A DNA stretch of 64,000 bases from Serratia sp. AKBS12 (GTDB taxonomy: Bacteria; Pseudomonadota; Gammaproteobacteria; Enterobacterales; Enterobacteriaceae), in the NCBI RefSeq assembly GCF_024793895.1, contig NZ_JANUSB010000015.1, positions 372,001 to 436,000 of the forward strand. Direction: 5' to 3'. The translations under genes were made by a program, and so were the position numbers. The notes below the pieces were generated by a model that worked only from the letters and a program-made list of their open reading frames with translations, did no database searches and was not told the origin of the DNA. The number at the start of each line of letters is the position of its first letter. Position 1 is the stretch's first letter. Positions 28,547-39,083 of the stretch are shown piece after piece.

Positions 28547-31500
28547 TTATGCGCTTTGCTGTTGCCCGCTTTTTTGCGCGTTGCCCAGCTTGATCTCCAC
28601 CTGATGGTGTGCGCCGTCGTCGCTGAGCGGGATGGTGGCATCGGGCTGTCGTTCACCGTCGACCATCACCTGCGTTTCAGCGTCGCCCTGGCTTAGCGTG
28701 ATGTGATACTCACTGTTGCCTTCCCGGTAGTCAATGGTCACGCTGGACCAGTCGGCGGGCAGGCGCGTGTCGATGCTCAGGGCATTGCCGCAGCGTTTCA
28801 GACCGAGTAACGATTCGACGATCAGCCGGTACATCCAGCCGGCGGAGCCGGTATACCAGCTCCAACCGCCGCGGCCGACGTGGGGTTCGACGGCATAAAT
28901 GTCGGCGGTTACCACATATGGCTCCACCTTGTAACGCTCGGCGGCGGCGCTGTCGAGACTGTGGTTGATTGGGTTAATCAGGGCCATCAATTCCCATGCG
29001 CGTTCAAGGTTGCCCATTTCGGCGAACGCCATCACCGCCCACACCGCGCCGTGTGTATACTGGCCACCGTTTTCGCGCACCCCGGGCAGGTAACCGCGAA
29101 TGTAGCCGGGGTTGGGCCCGTTGCCGTCGAACGGCGGCGTCAGCAGTTTGATCAACCCGGCGTCTGTATCAACCAGATGACGATCGAGGGATTGCATCGC
29201 CTGCTGGCTGCGCGCCGGCTCACCACCTCCCGACAGGATCGACCAGCTCTGGGCGATGGCATCGATTTTACATTCGTTCGCTGAATGCGAACCGAGCGGT
29301 TCCCCGCTGTCGAAATAGCCACGGCGATACCACTCACCGTCCCAGGCGTGATCGTGCAGATTTTTCTTCAACGTTGCGGCCTGTTCGCGACACAGGGTTG
29401 CCAGTTGCCGATCGTCACGCCGTTCCGCCAGCCTGCCGTAGCGCTGCAAAATATGGAACAGGAAGAAGCCCAGCCAGACGCTTTCCCCACGCCCCTCCAG
29501 CCCGACCATATTCATGCCGTCGTTCCAGTCGCCGGCACCCATCAGCGGCAGGCCGTGCTCGCCAAAGGTCAGGCCATGCTTCAGCGCCCGCGCGCCGTGT
29601 TGATACAGCGTTTCCTTTTCGCTGCTGGCGGTCGGCTGTTCATACGCAGACTCTTCACCCGGCGCCAGCTGGCGTGCCTGCAGATATCCGATCTCTTCCT
29701 CCAGAATGCTATCGTCTTGCGTGGTATCGAGATAATGACAGATTGCCAGCGGCAGCCACAGATAATCGTCGGAACAGCGGGTGCGCACCCCGTTGCCCTG
29801 CGGCGGATGCCACCAGTGCTGTACGTCTCCCTCGATAAACTGTCGCGAAGCGCACAGGAGAATCTGCTCGCGCATGCGCTGCGGCATGGCATGGCTCAGC
29901 GCCAGCGTATCTTGCAGCTGATCGCGAAAGCCGAATGCGCCGCCGGACTGGTAATAGCCGCTGCGAGCCTGAATACGGCAAGACAGCGTCTGATACAGCA
30001 ACCAGCCATTGGCCAACAGGTTGACCGCCGGGAGCGGGGTCTGGATCTGCACTTTGCCCAACAGTTGTTTCCAGTGCTGCTGAACCTGTTGCAACTGCTC
30101 TTGCAGCGCATCTTCATGCAGGTAACGGCGCAGCAGAGCGTCTGCTTCATCGGCGTTTTGCCCCAGCCCGAGGACAAACACAAAGCTGCGCTGATCGCCA
30201 TCGATCAGGCCGATCGCCGACTGCACCGCGCCGCACGGATCCAGCCCGGCACCGACCTTGCCGGACAGCCGGCGCAGTTTCAGCACCGCCGGATCGGCCA
30301 GCGAGCCGTTACGGCCGATAAATTCGCGCCGATCGCCGGTAATCGAGCAGTGTGCGCCGGTCACGCCGAAGAAGGCGGTGCGTTCGGAACCGCTGCTGCC
30401 GTAGTGGTTGGTGGCCAGGATCCCCAGGCCATTTTCCAGCTCGACGCCGCGGGTTACCAGATGCATGGCGGATTTTTGCCGCAGGTCTCCGAGCACCCAT
30501 TCCATGTAGCCGGTGGCGGACAGTTTGCGCGTACGGCCGGAGTTGTTGGTCAGCGTCAGCAGGAACAGTTTTACCGGTGCATCCTTGGCCACCAGCACGC
30601 TAAGCTGGCTGTCGATGCCGGTTTCACGGTGTTCAAACACGCTGTAGCCAAAGCCGTGACGCGTTAGATAATGGCCACGACCGCTGGCGGGCAGGGGGGT
30701 TGGTGACCACAGGTGGCCACTTTCTTCGTCGCGCAGGTAAAATGCTTCGCCGCTGCGATCGCCAACCGGATCGTTATCCCATGGCGTCAACCGATATTCA
30801 TGGGCATTTTCATACCAGGTATACCCCTGACCGCTTTCCGAAATCACCGTGCCAAACATCGGGTTGGCAATCACGTTGCACCAGGGGGCCGGCGTAACCT
30901 TGCTTTCATTCATTGCAATCAGATATTCGCGACCATCCTGCGTGAAACCACCGAGCCCGTTAAAAAATTGCAAGTCGTTGAATGACGGTAATTGTGGCGT
31001 ATGCAAATTGCGCTGTGGTTGGTCTTCCAGCGTCAGTTTGGCAGAGGCATGGGTGGGGGCCAGCGGCTGTTGCAGGGTCTGCGGCATCTGCAGCCGCTGG
31101 TTGAGTTGTTCGGTCAGGCCGCCGCGACGATCGTCGAGATACACGCGCGCCACGCTGAACAGCAAGGTGCGATCTTCCTGCGACATATGCTCGCTGGTGC
31201 GTACAAAAATACCGCCCGGTTTATCGGTTTGTGGCTCCAGTCCGGCGGCGATCAGCCCCATTATCTGGTTTTGCAGCTCCTGACGATAACCTCCGGCGTC
31301 TTCGTTGAGGATCACCAGATCCACCCGCAACCCTTTCAGCCGCCAGTAGTTGTGTGCCTGCACCAATTGCTGCACCAGACCGATATTGTCGCTGTCGGTT
31401 ACCGTCAGCAGCACGATCGGCAGATCGCCGGAGATCGAATGGCCCCACAGACCGGATTGACCGCGCCGGTTGTTGATGATGTCACTGCTGGCAGCGCGCA

Positions 31501-34500
31501 TTTCCTGCGTTGGGAAGATCACCGCGCTGGCCAGCCGATTGAACAGATTTGCGTCCTCCTCGTTGGCATTGATCTGGCGCAGCACCACCTGGCTGTGTGA
31601 CCAGGCCAGCTCGAAGATACGATCGGCCAGATGGCGGTCGCGGTATTTTTCCAGCATCGCCAGGCTGGCGGCGCGGTCTTCACATACACCATAAAAAATA
31701 TCCAGCGTCAGTGGCACGTTCGGTTCCAGTTGCACCCGCTGGCGGATGGCGATAATCGGGTCGATCACCGGGCCGGCGGTGTTGCTCAGCGGCTCGCTCT
31801 GGTGCATGACCTGCGGGCTGGCCGGCGAGCGGCCGCGACCAAGGAATTTGGCGCGGTCGGTTTCGAACGAAGCCCGGCTGCCTTGACCCTGCACCGTCAT
31901 CATGTGCAGCAGCCATGGCGATTTGTCTTTCGGCTCGCGCGGGCGACGATGACACAGGATAGCCTCCTGCTCCGGCAGCAGTTCGGTTTGTACAAACAGA
32001 TTGCTGAACGCCGGATGCGCCAAATCGTTATTGGCCGGAGCCAACACCACCTCGGCGTAGGTGGTGACTTCCAGCGTGCGCGTTTGCTTGCCGCGGTTGA
32101 TTAGCGTCAGGCGGCGCAGTTCGATGTCATCTTCCGGTGACACCACCACTTGCGTTTTAATCTGTATTGAACCCTGGCTGCGCTGAAACTCTGCCCCGGC
32201 GTCGTTGAATACCGCACGATAGTTTTTTGCCGCGCCGCCGATCGGTTGCCAGGTATTGCTCCAGACTTCGCCGGTCTGGGTGTCACGCAGGTAGCAGAAG
32301 GCGCCCCAGTTATCGCGCGTGCCGTCTTCGCGCCAGCGGGTCAGCGCCAGATTTTGCCAGCGGCTGTAGCTGCCGCCGGCCTGTGTCAGCATCAGATGAT
32401 AGTTGGCATTGGACAACAGCTGCACTTCCGGGATCGGCGAGTCGACGCGGCTGAACTCGCGCGCGCTGAAGCTGGCCGGTTTGAGCGTTCCCTCGTGGGT
32501 TTCAAAGTGCCGGCGGGTACTGTAAAGCTCGACGGCGTCCGGCACCCGCTCCTGTAACAGTAAACGGGTGGCCTGAAATGCAGGATACTGCGCGAAGCGT
32601 TCCACCATCGGCGCGTCCAGCAGCAGGTGCGACAACGCCAGGAACCCCATACCCTGATGGTGCGCCATATAGGAACGAATAATCACGTACAGTTGACCGC
32701 GGCTCAGGCGTGAGGTGGTGTAATCGAGCGCTTCGTAAAAGCCGTAACGCCCTTTGGCGCCGTTCTTTTCCAGCGCCAGCAGGTTGTTGCAGGCGCTGTC
32801 GGGATCGACGATCAACGCCATCAGGGTCGCATAGGGCGCAATTACCATGTCGTCGCCCAAACCGCGCCGCAGGCCGAGACCCGGTACGCCAAAGGCGTGA
32901 TATTGATAGTTTTGCTGGGCGTCAAAGCCAAAGTAGCCTGATTCGGAAATGCCCCAGGGTACGCCACGCTCCTTGCCCCAGGCGATTTGCCGTTCTACCG
33001 CGGTGCGGCACATTTGCACCAGCAGCGTGTCGGGATAGGCAGGCATCACCAACTGCGGCATCAGGTATTCGAACATCGAGCCGCTCCACGACATCAGCGC
33101 CGGTTCGTTGTCGATCAGCGTGAACAGGCGGCCCAGTGCAAACCAGCTGCGCTGTGGCAACTGATTGGTGGCGATGGCAACGTAATTGGTCAGACGGATT
33201 TCCGACGCCAACAGATCGTATTTACCACTATCGGCGCGATTGAGATCGCAGTTGAAACCGACGGTCAACAAGTGTGTGGCGGTGTCGTACAGGAAATGGA
33301 AATCCATCTGTGCCATCTGTTCCAGCCGCTGCTGCAACTGCAGCAACTGACTCAGCCGCTGGCTGGCCAAAGCGCTGGCGGTGGCCAATTGGGTTTGCTG
33401 TTCCGCTGACAGGGTCAACTGCCGTGGCGGGTTGGCCAGCCAGTGAAGACTGGGGAGCTGCTCCAGTTCCGGCATGCTGTCGCTCAGCCAGCTGAACCAC
33501 TGCGCCCATTCGTTGCACAGATCGTTAAGCTGCTGATGCAGCGCGCCGGCCCAGCGCCGGGTATCTTCGTCATGGCTCAGCGCCGCTTCCTGCAAGCTGT
33601 TGCAGGCATGGCGCATGGCATTCAGTTCACCGAACAGCGCGGCGGGGTGGGCATGGTGCGCCTGTTGCCAATGTTTGCGCAGTTTATGCAACGCCTTCGG
33701 CGCCGCGTCGGCCCATTGCAGTTCAAGCAGTTCGAGCGTGTCTTCCAACCCGTTCAACACGCGCTGCGGATCGATGACCGGTTGGTGCATCAATGCCGGC
33801 AGGCCGGCGCTCAGCGTCAGTAAATGGCCCGCCAGGTTGCCGCTGTCAACGCTCGACACATAGCGCGGGTTCAAGGGCTCCAGCGTACGGGTGTCGTACC
33901 AGTTGTAAAGGTGGCCGCGATAATGCTCCATGCGATCCAGCGTGTTCAACGTCAGTTCGGTGCGTTGCAGCGCGGCGCTCAGCGTCAGATAGCCAAAGTC
34001 ATAGGCGGTCAGGTTGGCCAGCAGCGATAGGCCGATATTGGTTGGAGACGTGCGGTGTGCTACCACCGGCTCTGGTGTTTCCTGAAAATTGTCCGGCGGC
34101 AGCCAGTTTTCCTGTTGATTGACAAAGGTGGCGAAAAATGCCCAGGTTTCACGGCTGGTGCGGCGCAGGAAACGGTGTTGTTGCGGATCCAGTGCGGTTT
34201 TGCTGCGCTGCGGCGTTTGGCTGAGGAAATACAGCAGATAGGGGGCCGCTAGCCACAGTGCGGCAAACGGTACGCTAATCAATAGTGCCATCGGATTGTA
34301 CAGCGTGGTGAGCGTCAATAGCAGCAGCCCGGCGAACGGGTTACACCACATCGTGCGGTAGAAGTTCTCCCGTGTAACCTGCACTCTGCCCTGCGTCTGG
34401 TCAAAACTGGTCCATTCTTGCAGCTTGCGCCGACTAACCAGCAAGCGCCACAGGGTCACGCCGATGGCCTGCAGACTGTAGGCGGCTTCATGCGGCAGCG

Positions 34501-37219
34501 TCGCCAGCCGCAAGCCGACCTGCGACAGTCGGCGTAGCGCGCCCTGCAGCACCAATTGTCCATGTTGCAGCATCGGTCGTCGTGCCGGTTTGCGGATTGC
34601 GTCCTGTAACAGCGCCAATGCGGTCGGTAATAGTAGAATCAGCAAAAATACCGTCAGCCAGTAAAGGGTGTCCGGCAGCCAGACAAAGCCGCAGAACAGC
34701 AAAATCAGCAGGCTGGGCGCCACCAGGCTGCGACGCAGGTTGTCGAACAGTTTCCAGCGCGACAGGGCGCTAAGCGGATTGGCGACCCGCTTGCCTCCTT
34801 CGGTAGCGACGCGTGGCAGTAGCCAGTTGAGTAATTGCCAGTCGCCGCGGATCCAGCGTGAGCGTCGCGCGACGTCGACCAGATAGTTGCTGGGATACTG
34901 CTCGTACAGCAGCACATCGCTCAGCAGGCCGGAGCGGGCGTAGCAGCCTTCGAGCAAGTCGTGGCTCAGCACCAGGTTTTCTGGGCAGGTGCCTTTCAGG
35001 CTGTGGGAGAACACATCGACGTCGTAAATGCCCTTGCCGACGAACGAGCCCTCGCCGAACAGATCCTGATAGATATCCGACGCCATCAGGGTGTAAGGAT
35101 CGTTGCCGGGGATGCTGCTGCACAACGCGGCATATCGCCCCTGACCGTAACGGGGGATCTCCTCCGCCATGCGCGGTTGCAGGATGGCGTAGCCCTCCAC
35201 CACCCGCTGCTGGTTGGCATCATACTGCGGCTGGTTGAGCGGGTGCGCCATGGCGGCAATCAGCTGGTGAGCGCAGTCGCGTGGCATGACGGTGTCGCTG
35301 TCGAGGGTAATAACGTACTTGACGTTTTTCAGCACCTCTTTGCCTTCGCCTATCTGCACGCTGAACGCATTGTCGCGATTACGCAGCCAGTCATTTAGCG
35401 CATTCAACTTCCCGCGTTTGCGCTCATAGCCCATCCAGACGCCCTGTTGCTGATTCCATTGGCGATCGCGGTGGAATAAGAAGAAATGACTCGGGCCCTC
35501 GCTGGCATAGCGGGCGTTCAAGGCGGTCATCTGTTGGCGCGCATAATTCAGCAACTGCTCGTCTTGCGGGTGTCGGGCCTGTTGGTGATCGTTAAAGTCG
35601 GTGAGCAAGGCAAAGTGCAGATGCTTCATCGCATTGCCCAGATAACAGACCTCGAGGGCATTGACCAGCTTGTCAATGGCGTCTTTGCTGCCGATCAGCG
35701 TTGGAATGACCACCAGGGTGCGGAACTCGGCGGGGATACCGCAGGAAAAATCGAGCCTCGGCAGCGGTTGTGGCGTTCGACTACGGGTGGTTACCTCGCT
35801 TAGTACGTTCAGCACGAATTGACTGATGACGATGGCCAGAGGCAGCAGCAGCAACGTTAGCCCCAGCCAGCCGACGCCGCTGTTATGGCTATGGCGCAAC
35901 AGCACTGCGCAGCAGGCGGTGGCCAGTAGGCTCAGGCTGCCGAGCCAGGATAGCAGCGGCGCCTGGTTCAGGGCGTGGCGCAGGCGGGTAATGCGGCCGA
36001 GACGCACCTCGAGCTGCTGTTCCAGTTCCGGCCTGCCATCGTCAATCAGGAAATAACCGATATGGTGACTGCGCGGATCGCTGGCGGGATCTTCGGCTGC
36101 GGCTTGTGCCATGTTCAATACATGCTGTGCCACTTCTACTTCATTGCGCGCGCAATGCCGCGCCAGCATTTCAATCACGTGACGGTACTGGTCGCGGGTG
36201 TCAAAATGCATGATCGGATAGACGCCGGCCGGATCTTCGCGCAGGGTTTGATCGACCTGACTCATGGTTTCAACAAATTCGGCCCAGTCCATTTCGCTCA
36301 GTTGGCGCAGCCCCGAAATACTGTTGCTGACCGACAGCTGACTGACCGCCAGTTGCTGGTTGAAGCGATGGATCAATTCATCGGAGGTCAGGCTGACTTC
36401 AGCCAGGCGCTGTTCGACCCAGGTCAACGGCAGTGCCAGCATGGTACCGTGACCTTGCAGACGTCGCACCAGTTCAGCCACAAAGGCGCTGGTGCGTGGG
36501 GGGTTGGAGCGCGCCATATCGGCGATCACCACGATCAGGTTGGCGGGATCGTTTTCTGCCGCTTCCTGCATTTTATTCACCCAACTGTCGGCCAGGTTGC
36601 GTTCCTGCTGCGCCTGTGCCACTTCAACCGCTACGCGGCGCAGATTTTCAATCAACGCCAGACGCAGCATGCCTGGCAGCGCCCACAGCTCGCCAAGCGT
36701 CAGGTTGGCCTCTTTTTGATAAGCGGCGATATAGCGCGTCAGGGTTTCTGCATCCCAACGTCCGTCGCCATGGGCGATGGCCTCGGTGGCGACGTCATAA
36801 ATACGTGGGCAGTGGTGTGGTGCAGCTAACTGCGGCAGTCCACGTCCAAAGTTTTTCGGCAAATGGTGGCGTACCACGCGGATCTGCTCTTCGATTAGAT
36901 AATAATTATCCAGCAACCATTCACCAGCCGGGGTCATACTGGTCTTTTTGCCGTTGCTGAGCTGGTGGCAGCTTTCGGCCAAAACCCGCTCATTGTCGTC
37001 CAGCCGTTTCAACAGATAGTAAGGGGATTTTCGCGTCGCCAGCTTGTGTGACCGCGCCAGCCGCTGGCCGTAGCGCTCCATTTGATCGACGGAAAACAGT
37101 TCCGCCTTGATGTTGCCGGCGTGGTTGTTCGACGCGGCCGATGGGCGCCGGCTAACGGTAGATTGACGGTTTTTACCTTTTTGTCGTTTATTTAACCAAT
37201 TGATTAGTTTTTCTTTCAC
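28547..37219 (-). CDS. ndvB: Cyclic beta-1,2-glucan synthase (NdvB/ChvB/Cgs type)
   Basis: A 2890-residue inner-membrane enzyme, about the size of rhizobial and Brucella Cgs. Parts in order: an N-terminal domain (1-415); membrane segments at about 420-480; a GT84 glycosyltransferase with VVIPTLIGS, the DSD motif at 640-642 and RWIRGDWQ near 790; membrane segments at about 830-870 and 960-1005; a glycoamylase-like domain with SESGYFGF near 1420; and C-terminal GH94 phosphorylase modules with GDWNDGM (D2564, D2567) and RGGWSWYTGSAGW. In the known enzymes the GT part extends UDP-glucose chains and cyclises them, and the GH94 part sets chain length. The start is GTG 37219 with AAGGAG seven bases upstream; an upstream reading from 37342 lacks such a site. 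Confidence 0.9.
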   Translation of the reverse strand: MKEKLINWLNKRQKGKNRQSTVSRRPSAASNNHAGNIKAELFSVDQMERYGQRLARSHKLATRKSPYYLLKRLDDNERVLAESCHQLSNGKKTSMTPAGEWLLDNYYLIEEQIRVVRHHLPKNFGRGLPQLAAPHHCPRIYDVATEAIAHGDGRWDAETLTRYIAAYQKEANLTLGELWALPGMLRLALIENLRRVAVEVAQAQQERNLADSWVNKMQEAAENDPANLIVVIADMARSNPPRTSAFVAELVRRLQGHGTMLALPLTWVEQRLAEVSLTSDELIHRFNQQLAVSQLSVSNSISGLRQLSEMDWAEFVETMSQVDQTLREDPAGVYPIMHFDTRDQYRHVIEMLARHCARNEVEVAQHVLNMAQAAAEDPASDPRSHHIGYFLIDDGRPELEQQLEVRLGRITRLRHALNQAPLLSWLGSLSLLATACCAVLLRHSHNSGVGWLGLTLLLLPLAIVISQFVLNVLSEVTTRSRTPQPLPRLDFSCGIPAEFRTLVVIPTLIGSKDAIDKLVNALEVCYLGNAMKHLHFALLTDFNDHQQARHPQDEQLLNYARQQMTALNARYASEGPSHFFLFHRDRQWNQQQGVWMGYERKRGKLNALNDWLRNRDNAFSVQIGEGKEVLKNVKYVITLDSDTVMPRDCAHQLIAAMAHPLNQPQYDANQQRVVEGYAILQPRMAEEIPRYGQGRYAALCSSIPGNDPYTLMASDIYQDLFGEGSFVGKGIYDVDVFSHSLKGTCPENLVLSHDLLEGCYARSGLLSDVLLYEQYPSNYLVDVARRSRWIRGDWQLLNWLLPRVATEGGKRVANPLSALSRWKLFDNLRRSLVAPSLLILLFCGFVWLPDTLYWLTVFLLILLLPTALALLQDAIRKPARRPMLQHGQLVLQGALRRLSQVGLRLATLPHEAAYSLQAIGVTLWRLLVSRRKLQEWTSFDQTQGRVQVTRENFYRTMWCNPFAGLLLLTLTTLYNPMALLISVPFAALWLAAPYLLYFLSQTPQRSKTALDPQQHRFLRRTSRETWAFFATFVNQQENWLPPDNFQETPEPVVAHRTSPTNIGLSLLANLTAYDFGYLTLSAALQRTELTLNTLDRMEHYRGHLYNWYDTRTLEPLNPRYVSSVDSGNLAGHLLTLSAGLPALMHQPVIDPQRVLNGLEDTLELLELQWADAAPKALHKLRKHWQQAHHAHPAALFGELNAMRHACNSLQEAALSHDEDTRRWAGALHQQLNDLCNEWAQWFSWLSDSMPELEQLPSLHWLANPPRQLTLSAEQQTQLATASALASQRLSQLLQLQQRLEQMAQMDFHFLYDTATHLLTVGFNCDLNRADSGKYDLLASEIRLTNYVAIATNQLPQRSWFALGRLFTLIDNEPALMSWSGSMFEYLMPQLVMPAYPDTLLVQMCRTAVERQIAWGKERGVPWGISESGYFGFDAQQNYQYHAFGVPGLGLRRGLGDDMVIAPYATLMALIVDPDSACNNLLALEKNGAKGRYGFYEALDYTTSRLSRGQLYVIIRSYMAHHQGMGFLALSHLLLDAPMVERFAQYPAFQATRLLLQERVPDAVELYSTRRHFETHEGTLKPASFSAREFSRVDSPIPEVQLLSNANYHLMLTQAGGSYSRWQNLALTRWREDGTRDNWGAFCYLRDTQTGEVWSNTWQPIGGAAKNYRAVFNDAGAEFQRSQGSIQIKTQVVVSPEDDIELRRLTLINRGKQTRTLEVTTYAEVVLAPANNDLAHPAFSNLFVQTELLPEQEAILCHRRPREPKDKSPWLLHMMTVQGQGSRASFETDRAKFLGRGRSPASPQVMHQSEPLSNTAGPVIDPIIAIRQRVQLEPNVPLTLDIFYGVCEDRAASLAMLEKYRDRHLADRIFELAWSHSQVVLRQINANEEDANLFNRLASAVIFPTQEMRAASSDIINNRRGQSGLWGHSISGDLPIVLLTVTDSDNIGLVQQLVQAHNYWRLKGLRVDLVILNEDAGGYRQELQNQIMGLIAAGLEPQTDKPGGIFVRTSEHMSQEDRTLLFSVARVYLDDRRGGLTEQLNQRLQMPQTLQQPLAPTHASAKLTLEDQPQRNLHTPQLPSFNDLQFFNGLGGFTQDGREYLIAMNESKVTPAPWCNVIANPMFGTVISESGQGYTWYENAHEYRLTPWDNDPVGDRSGEAFYLRDEESGHLWSPTPLPASGRGHYLTRHGFGYSVFEHRETGIDSQLSVLVAKDAPVKLFLLTLTNNSGRTRKLSATGYMEWVLGDLRQKSAMHLVTRGVELENGLGILATNHYGSSGSERTAFFGVTGAHCSITGDRREFIGRNGSLADPAVLKLRRLSGKVGAGLDPCGAVQSAIGLIDGDQRSFVFVLGLGQNADEADALLRRYLHEDALQEQLQQVQQHWKQLLGKVQIQTPLPAVNLLANGWLLYQTLSCRIQARSGYYQSGGAFGFRDQLQDTLALSHAMPQRMREQILLCASRQFIEGDVQHWWHPPQGNGVRTRCSDDYLWLPLAICHYLDTTQDDSILEEEIGYLQARQLAPGEESAYEQPTASSEKETLYQHGARALKHGLTFGEHGLPLMGAGDWNDGMNMVGLEGRGESVWLGFFLFHILQRYGRLAERRDDRQLATLCREQAATLKKNLHDHAWDGEWYRRGYFDSGEPLGSHSANECKIDAIAQSWSILSGGGEPARSQQAMQSLDRHLVDTDAGLIKLLTPPFDGNGPNPGYIRGYLPGVRENGGQYTHGAVWAVMAFAEMGNLERAWELMALINPINHSLDSAAAERYKVEPYVVTADIYAVEPHVGRGGWSWYTGSAGWMYRLIVESLLGLKRCGNALSIDTRLPADWSSVTIDYREGNSEYHITLSQGDAETQVMVDGERQPDATIPLSDDGAHHQVEIKLGNAQKSGQQQSA

Positions 37220-37504
37220 ACAAAAGCTCCTTACATCTGACCCAAAGGACAGCCGGTGATCACCGCTGGGAGAGAGCGAGCATCCTGATTTCAGCACCAG
37301 TAAGATCTGGTGATAGCTCACTACGGGCAGGAACATACCCATTCAGTATAGTCACAGAATGCTGGATTGGCGTTTTTTTGCGCTAAAACTTTAGGTTTTA
37401 TAATCAATTGCATCGGGAGGGTAGGCGCCGGCAGTTAGGATTTTTCCGCCCGCGAGGAGGGATTTACCGTATAATTCCTTACATTGCGTTTGGTTAATGA
37501 GGTA

Positions 37505-38800
37505 ATGGTGGAACAACTTTCAGCGTTGCTGCGGCGGTTACGTCAGCAGCTTGAACAGAATTTGCCCTCAGAGCCTGGATTTCGGCAATTTTCCCTACCT
37601 GTTCCGCAGCGGCTGAGCGATAGCCTGCTGGAGTGGCTAGCGGCACAGCCGTGCTTCCCACAGTTTTATTGGCATCATCGCGAACAACATGAACAAGCAG
37701 CGGTGTGCGGCGCACTGCGCCAATTTGCCGACCCGAGAACGGCGCAGGCGTTTTTGCAGCGTCACCCGCAGGCCCGCTTGTGGGGGCTGAATGGTTTTGA
37801 CGCCAGTGCCATGCTGATTTTACCGCGGCTGGAGATTTTGACGCGCGGCAACCGAACCGAACTGACCCTGAACCTGTTTTCTGATGTGGCGTTGGATCAG
37901 GACGCGCAGGCGGCCATCGGCGTATTGACGTCGCTGCGGGCGGCATTGCCCATTATGCCGTTGCAGGTTGAGGTGCTGGAGGTACGCCACCGGCCGGACT
38001 TCAGCGGTTGGGAAAGCATGCTGCAACAGGCCTTGAGCGCCGTTGAACGCCAGCAAATGGACAAAGTGGTGTTGGCGCGCAATACCCGTCTGACGCTGGC
38101 ACAGCCGCTGTCAGCACCGGCGCTGATGGCCGCCAGTCGCCAGGTCAATCACCACTGCTACCATTTCATGATGCGCTTTGCCGCCGATTCGGCGTTTCTC
38201 GGATCCAGTCCGGAGCGACTGTACCAACGGTGCGGCGTGCGGTTGCTGACCGAAGCGCTGGCGGGCACCGTTGCCAGTCATCAGGACGATCAGCAGGCCA
38301 GGTTGCTGGCTCAGTGGTTGCTGGGCGATGCCAAAAATCAGCATGAAAACCTGCTGGTGGTCGACGATATTTGCCAGCGCCTGCAAGGCGGCGCCCGGGC
38401 GGTAGATGTACTGCCGCCGGACGTTGTGCGTTTGCGCAAGGTGCAGCATTTACGGCGACGTATTGAAGGACAACTGCATGCGGCCGACGATGCGGACTGC
38501 TTGACGCGCCTACAGCCCACGGCGGCGGTCGCCGGTTTGCCACGTCAGGCGGCACGCGCGTTTATTATGGCGCATGAGCCTTTTTCCCGCGGCTGGTACG
38601 CCGGGTCGGCCGGCTATCTGTCCTTGGCCCAGTCAGAATTCTGTGTGGCGTTGCGCTCCTGCCAAATAGATCGACATCAGCTGCAGTTGTACGCTGGCGC
38701 GGGCATCGTCAGCGGGTCGGATCCTGCCGAAGAGTGGTTGGAAATCGAAAACAAGGCCGCGAGCCTGCGTTCGCTGTTGCAGCCTGAGAGCCTGGAATGA
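37505..38800 (+). CDS. menF: Isochorismate synthase MenF
   Basis: A 431-residue chorismate-binding enzyme that converts chorismate to isochorismate, the first step to menaquinone. The general base K187 (MDKVVLARN) and the acid E237 (GSSPERLY) correspond to E. coli K190 and E240, and TEALAGT and [12 protein letters not shown] complete the active site. The start is uncertain: ATG 37505 gives a family-like N terminus, GTG 37508 has better spacing from GAGG, and TTG 37484 is possible. It is divergent from the glucan synthase and separated from menD by 283 bp, so menD may have its own promoter. Confidence 0.95.
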   Translation: MVEQLSALLRRLRQQLEQNLPSEPGFRQFSLPVPQRLSDSLLEWLAAQPCFPQFYWHHREQHEQAAVCGALRQFADPRTAQAFLQRHPQARLWGLNGFDASAMLILPRLEILTRGNRTELTLNLFSDVALDQDAQAAIGVLTSLRAALPIMPLQVEVLEVRHRPDFSGWESMLQQALSAVERQQMDKVVLARNTRLTLAQPLSAPALMAASRQVNHHCYHFMMRFAADSAFLGSSPERLYQRCGVRLLTEALAGTVASHQDDQQARLLAQWLLGDAKNQHENLLVVDDICQRLQGGARAVDVLPPDVVRLRKVQHLRRRIEGQLHAADDADCLTRLQPTAAVAGLPRQAARAFIMAHEPFSRGWYAGSAGYLSLAQSEFCVALRSCQIDRHQLQLYAGAGIVSGSDPAEEWLEIENKAASLRSLLQPESLE

Positions 38801-38977
38801 GCGCTGTCGCCATGATTACGCGGCTGTTAACCAACTTTACTATTTTGTGATATAAATAGAGGTTTTTTGTTATTTTTTTGTTTAAAAACAAACCGTTGTT
38901 TACGCCAAAATTGATCGACAGTGGTGGTGCGTGTTCATCGCTCTACAGAGATAAATGGCGTTATTGCGCTGGCGCAA

Positions 38978-38995
38978 TAGTTATCGTGATAACTA
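38978..38995. promoter_or_regulatory. 18-bp palindrome upstream of menD
   Basis: Arms TAGTTATC and GATAACTA flank GT, perfectly paired, 89 bases before the menD start. It shares the GTTATCG core with sites at 46388 and 48484 in this window. It is a possible operator; no regulator could be named. Confidence 0.4.
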
Positions 38996-39083
38996 CTTAT
39001 ATAATTCAGGTTAATAAATCCGGTGAAGTAACACGGTTAGCCGTTGCTAAAGCCGAGCCTCTTTTTTGACGTGTGAGCGAACT

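Noticed and set aside
29285-30667. 460-codon open frame antisense to the glucan synthase
   Set aside because: Wholly inside a gene with clear GH94 motifs on the other strand.
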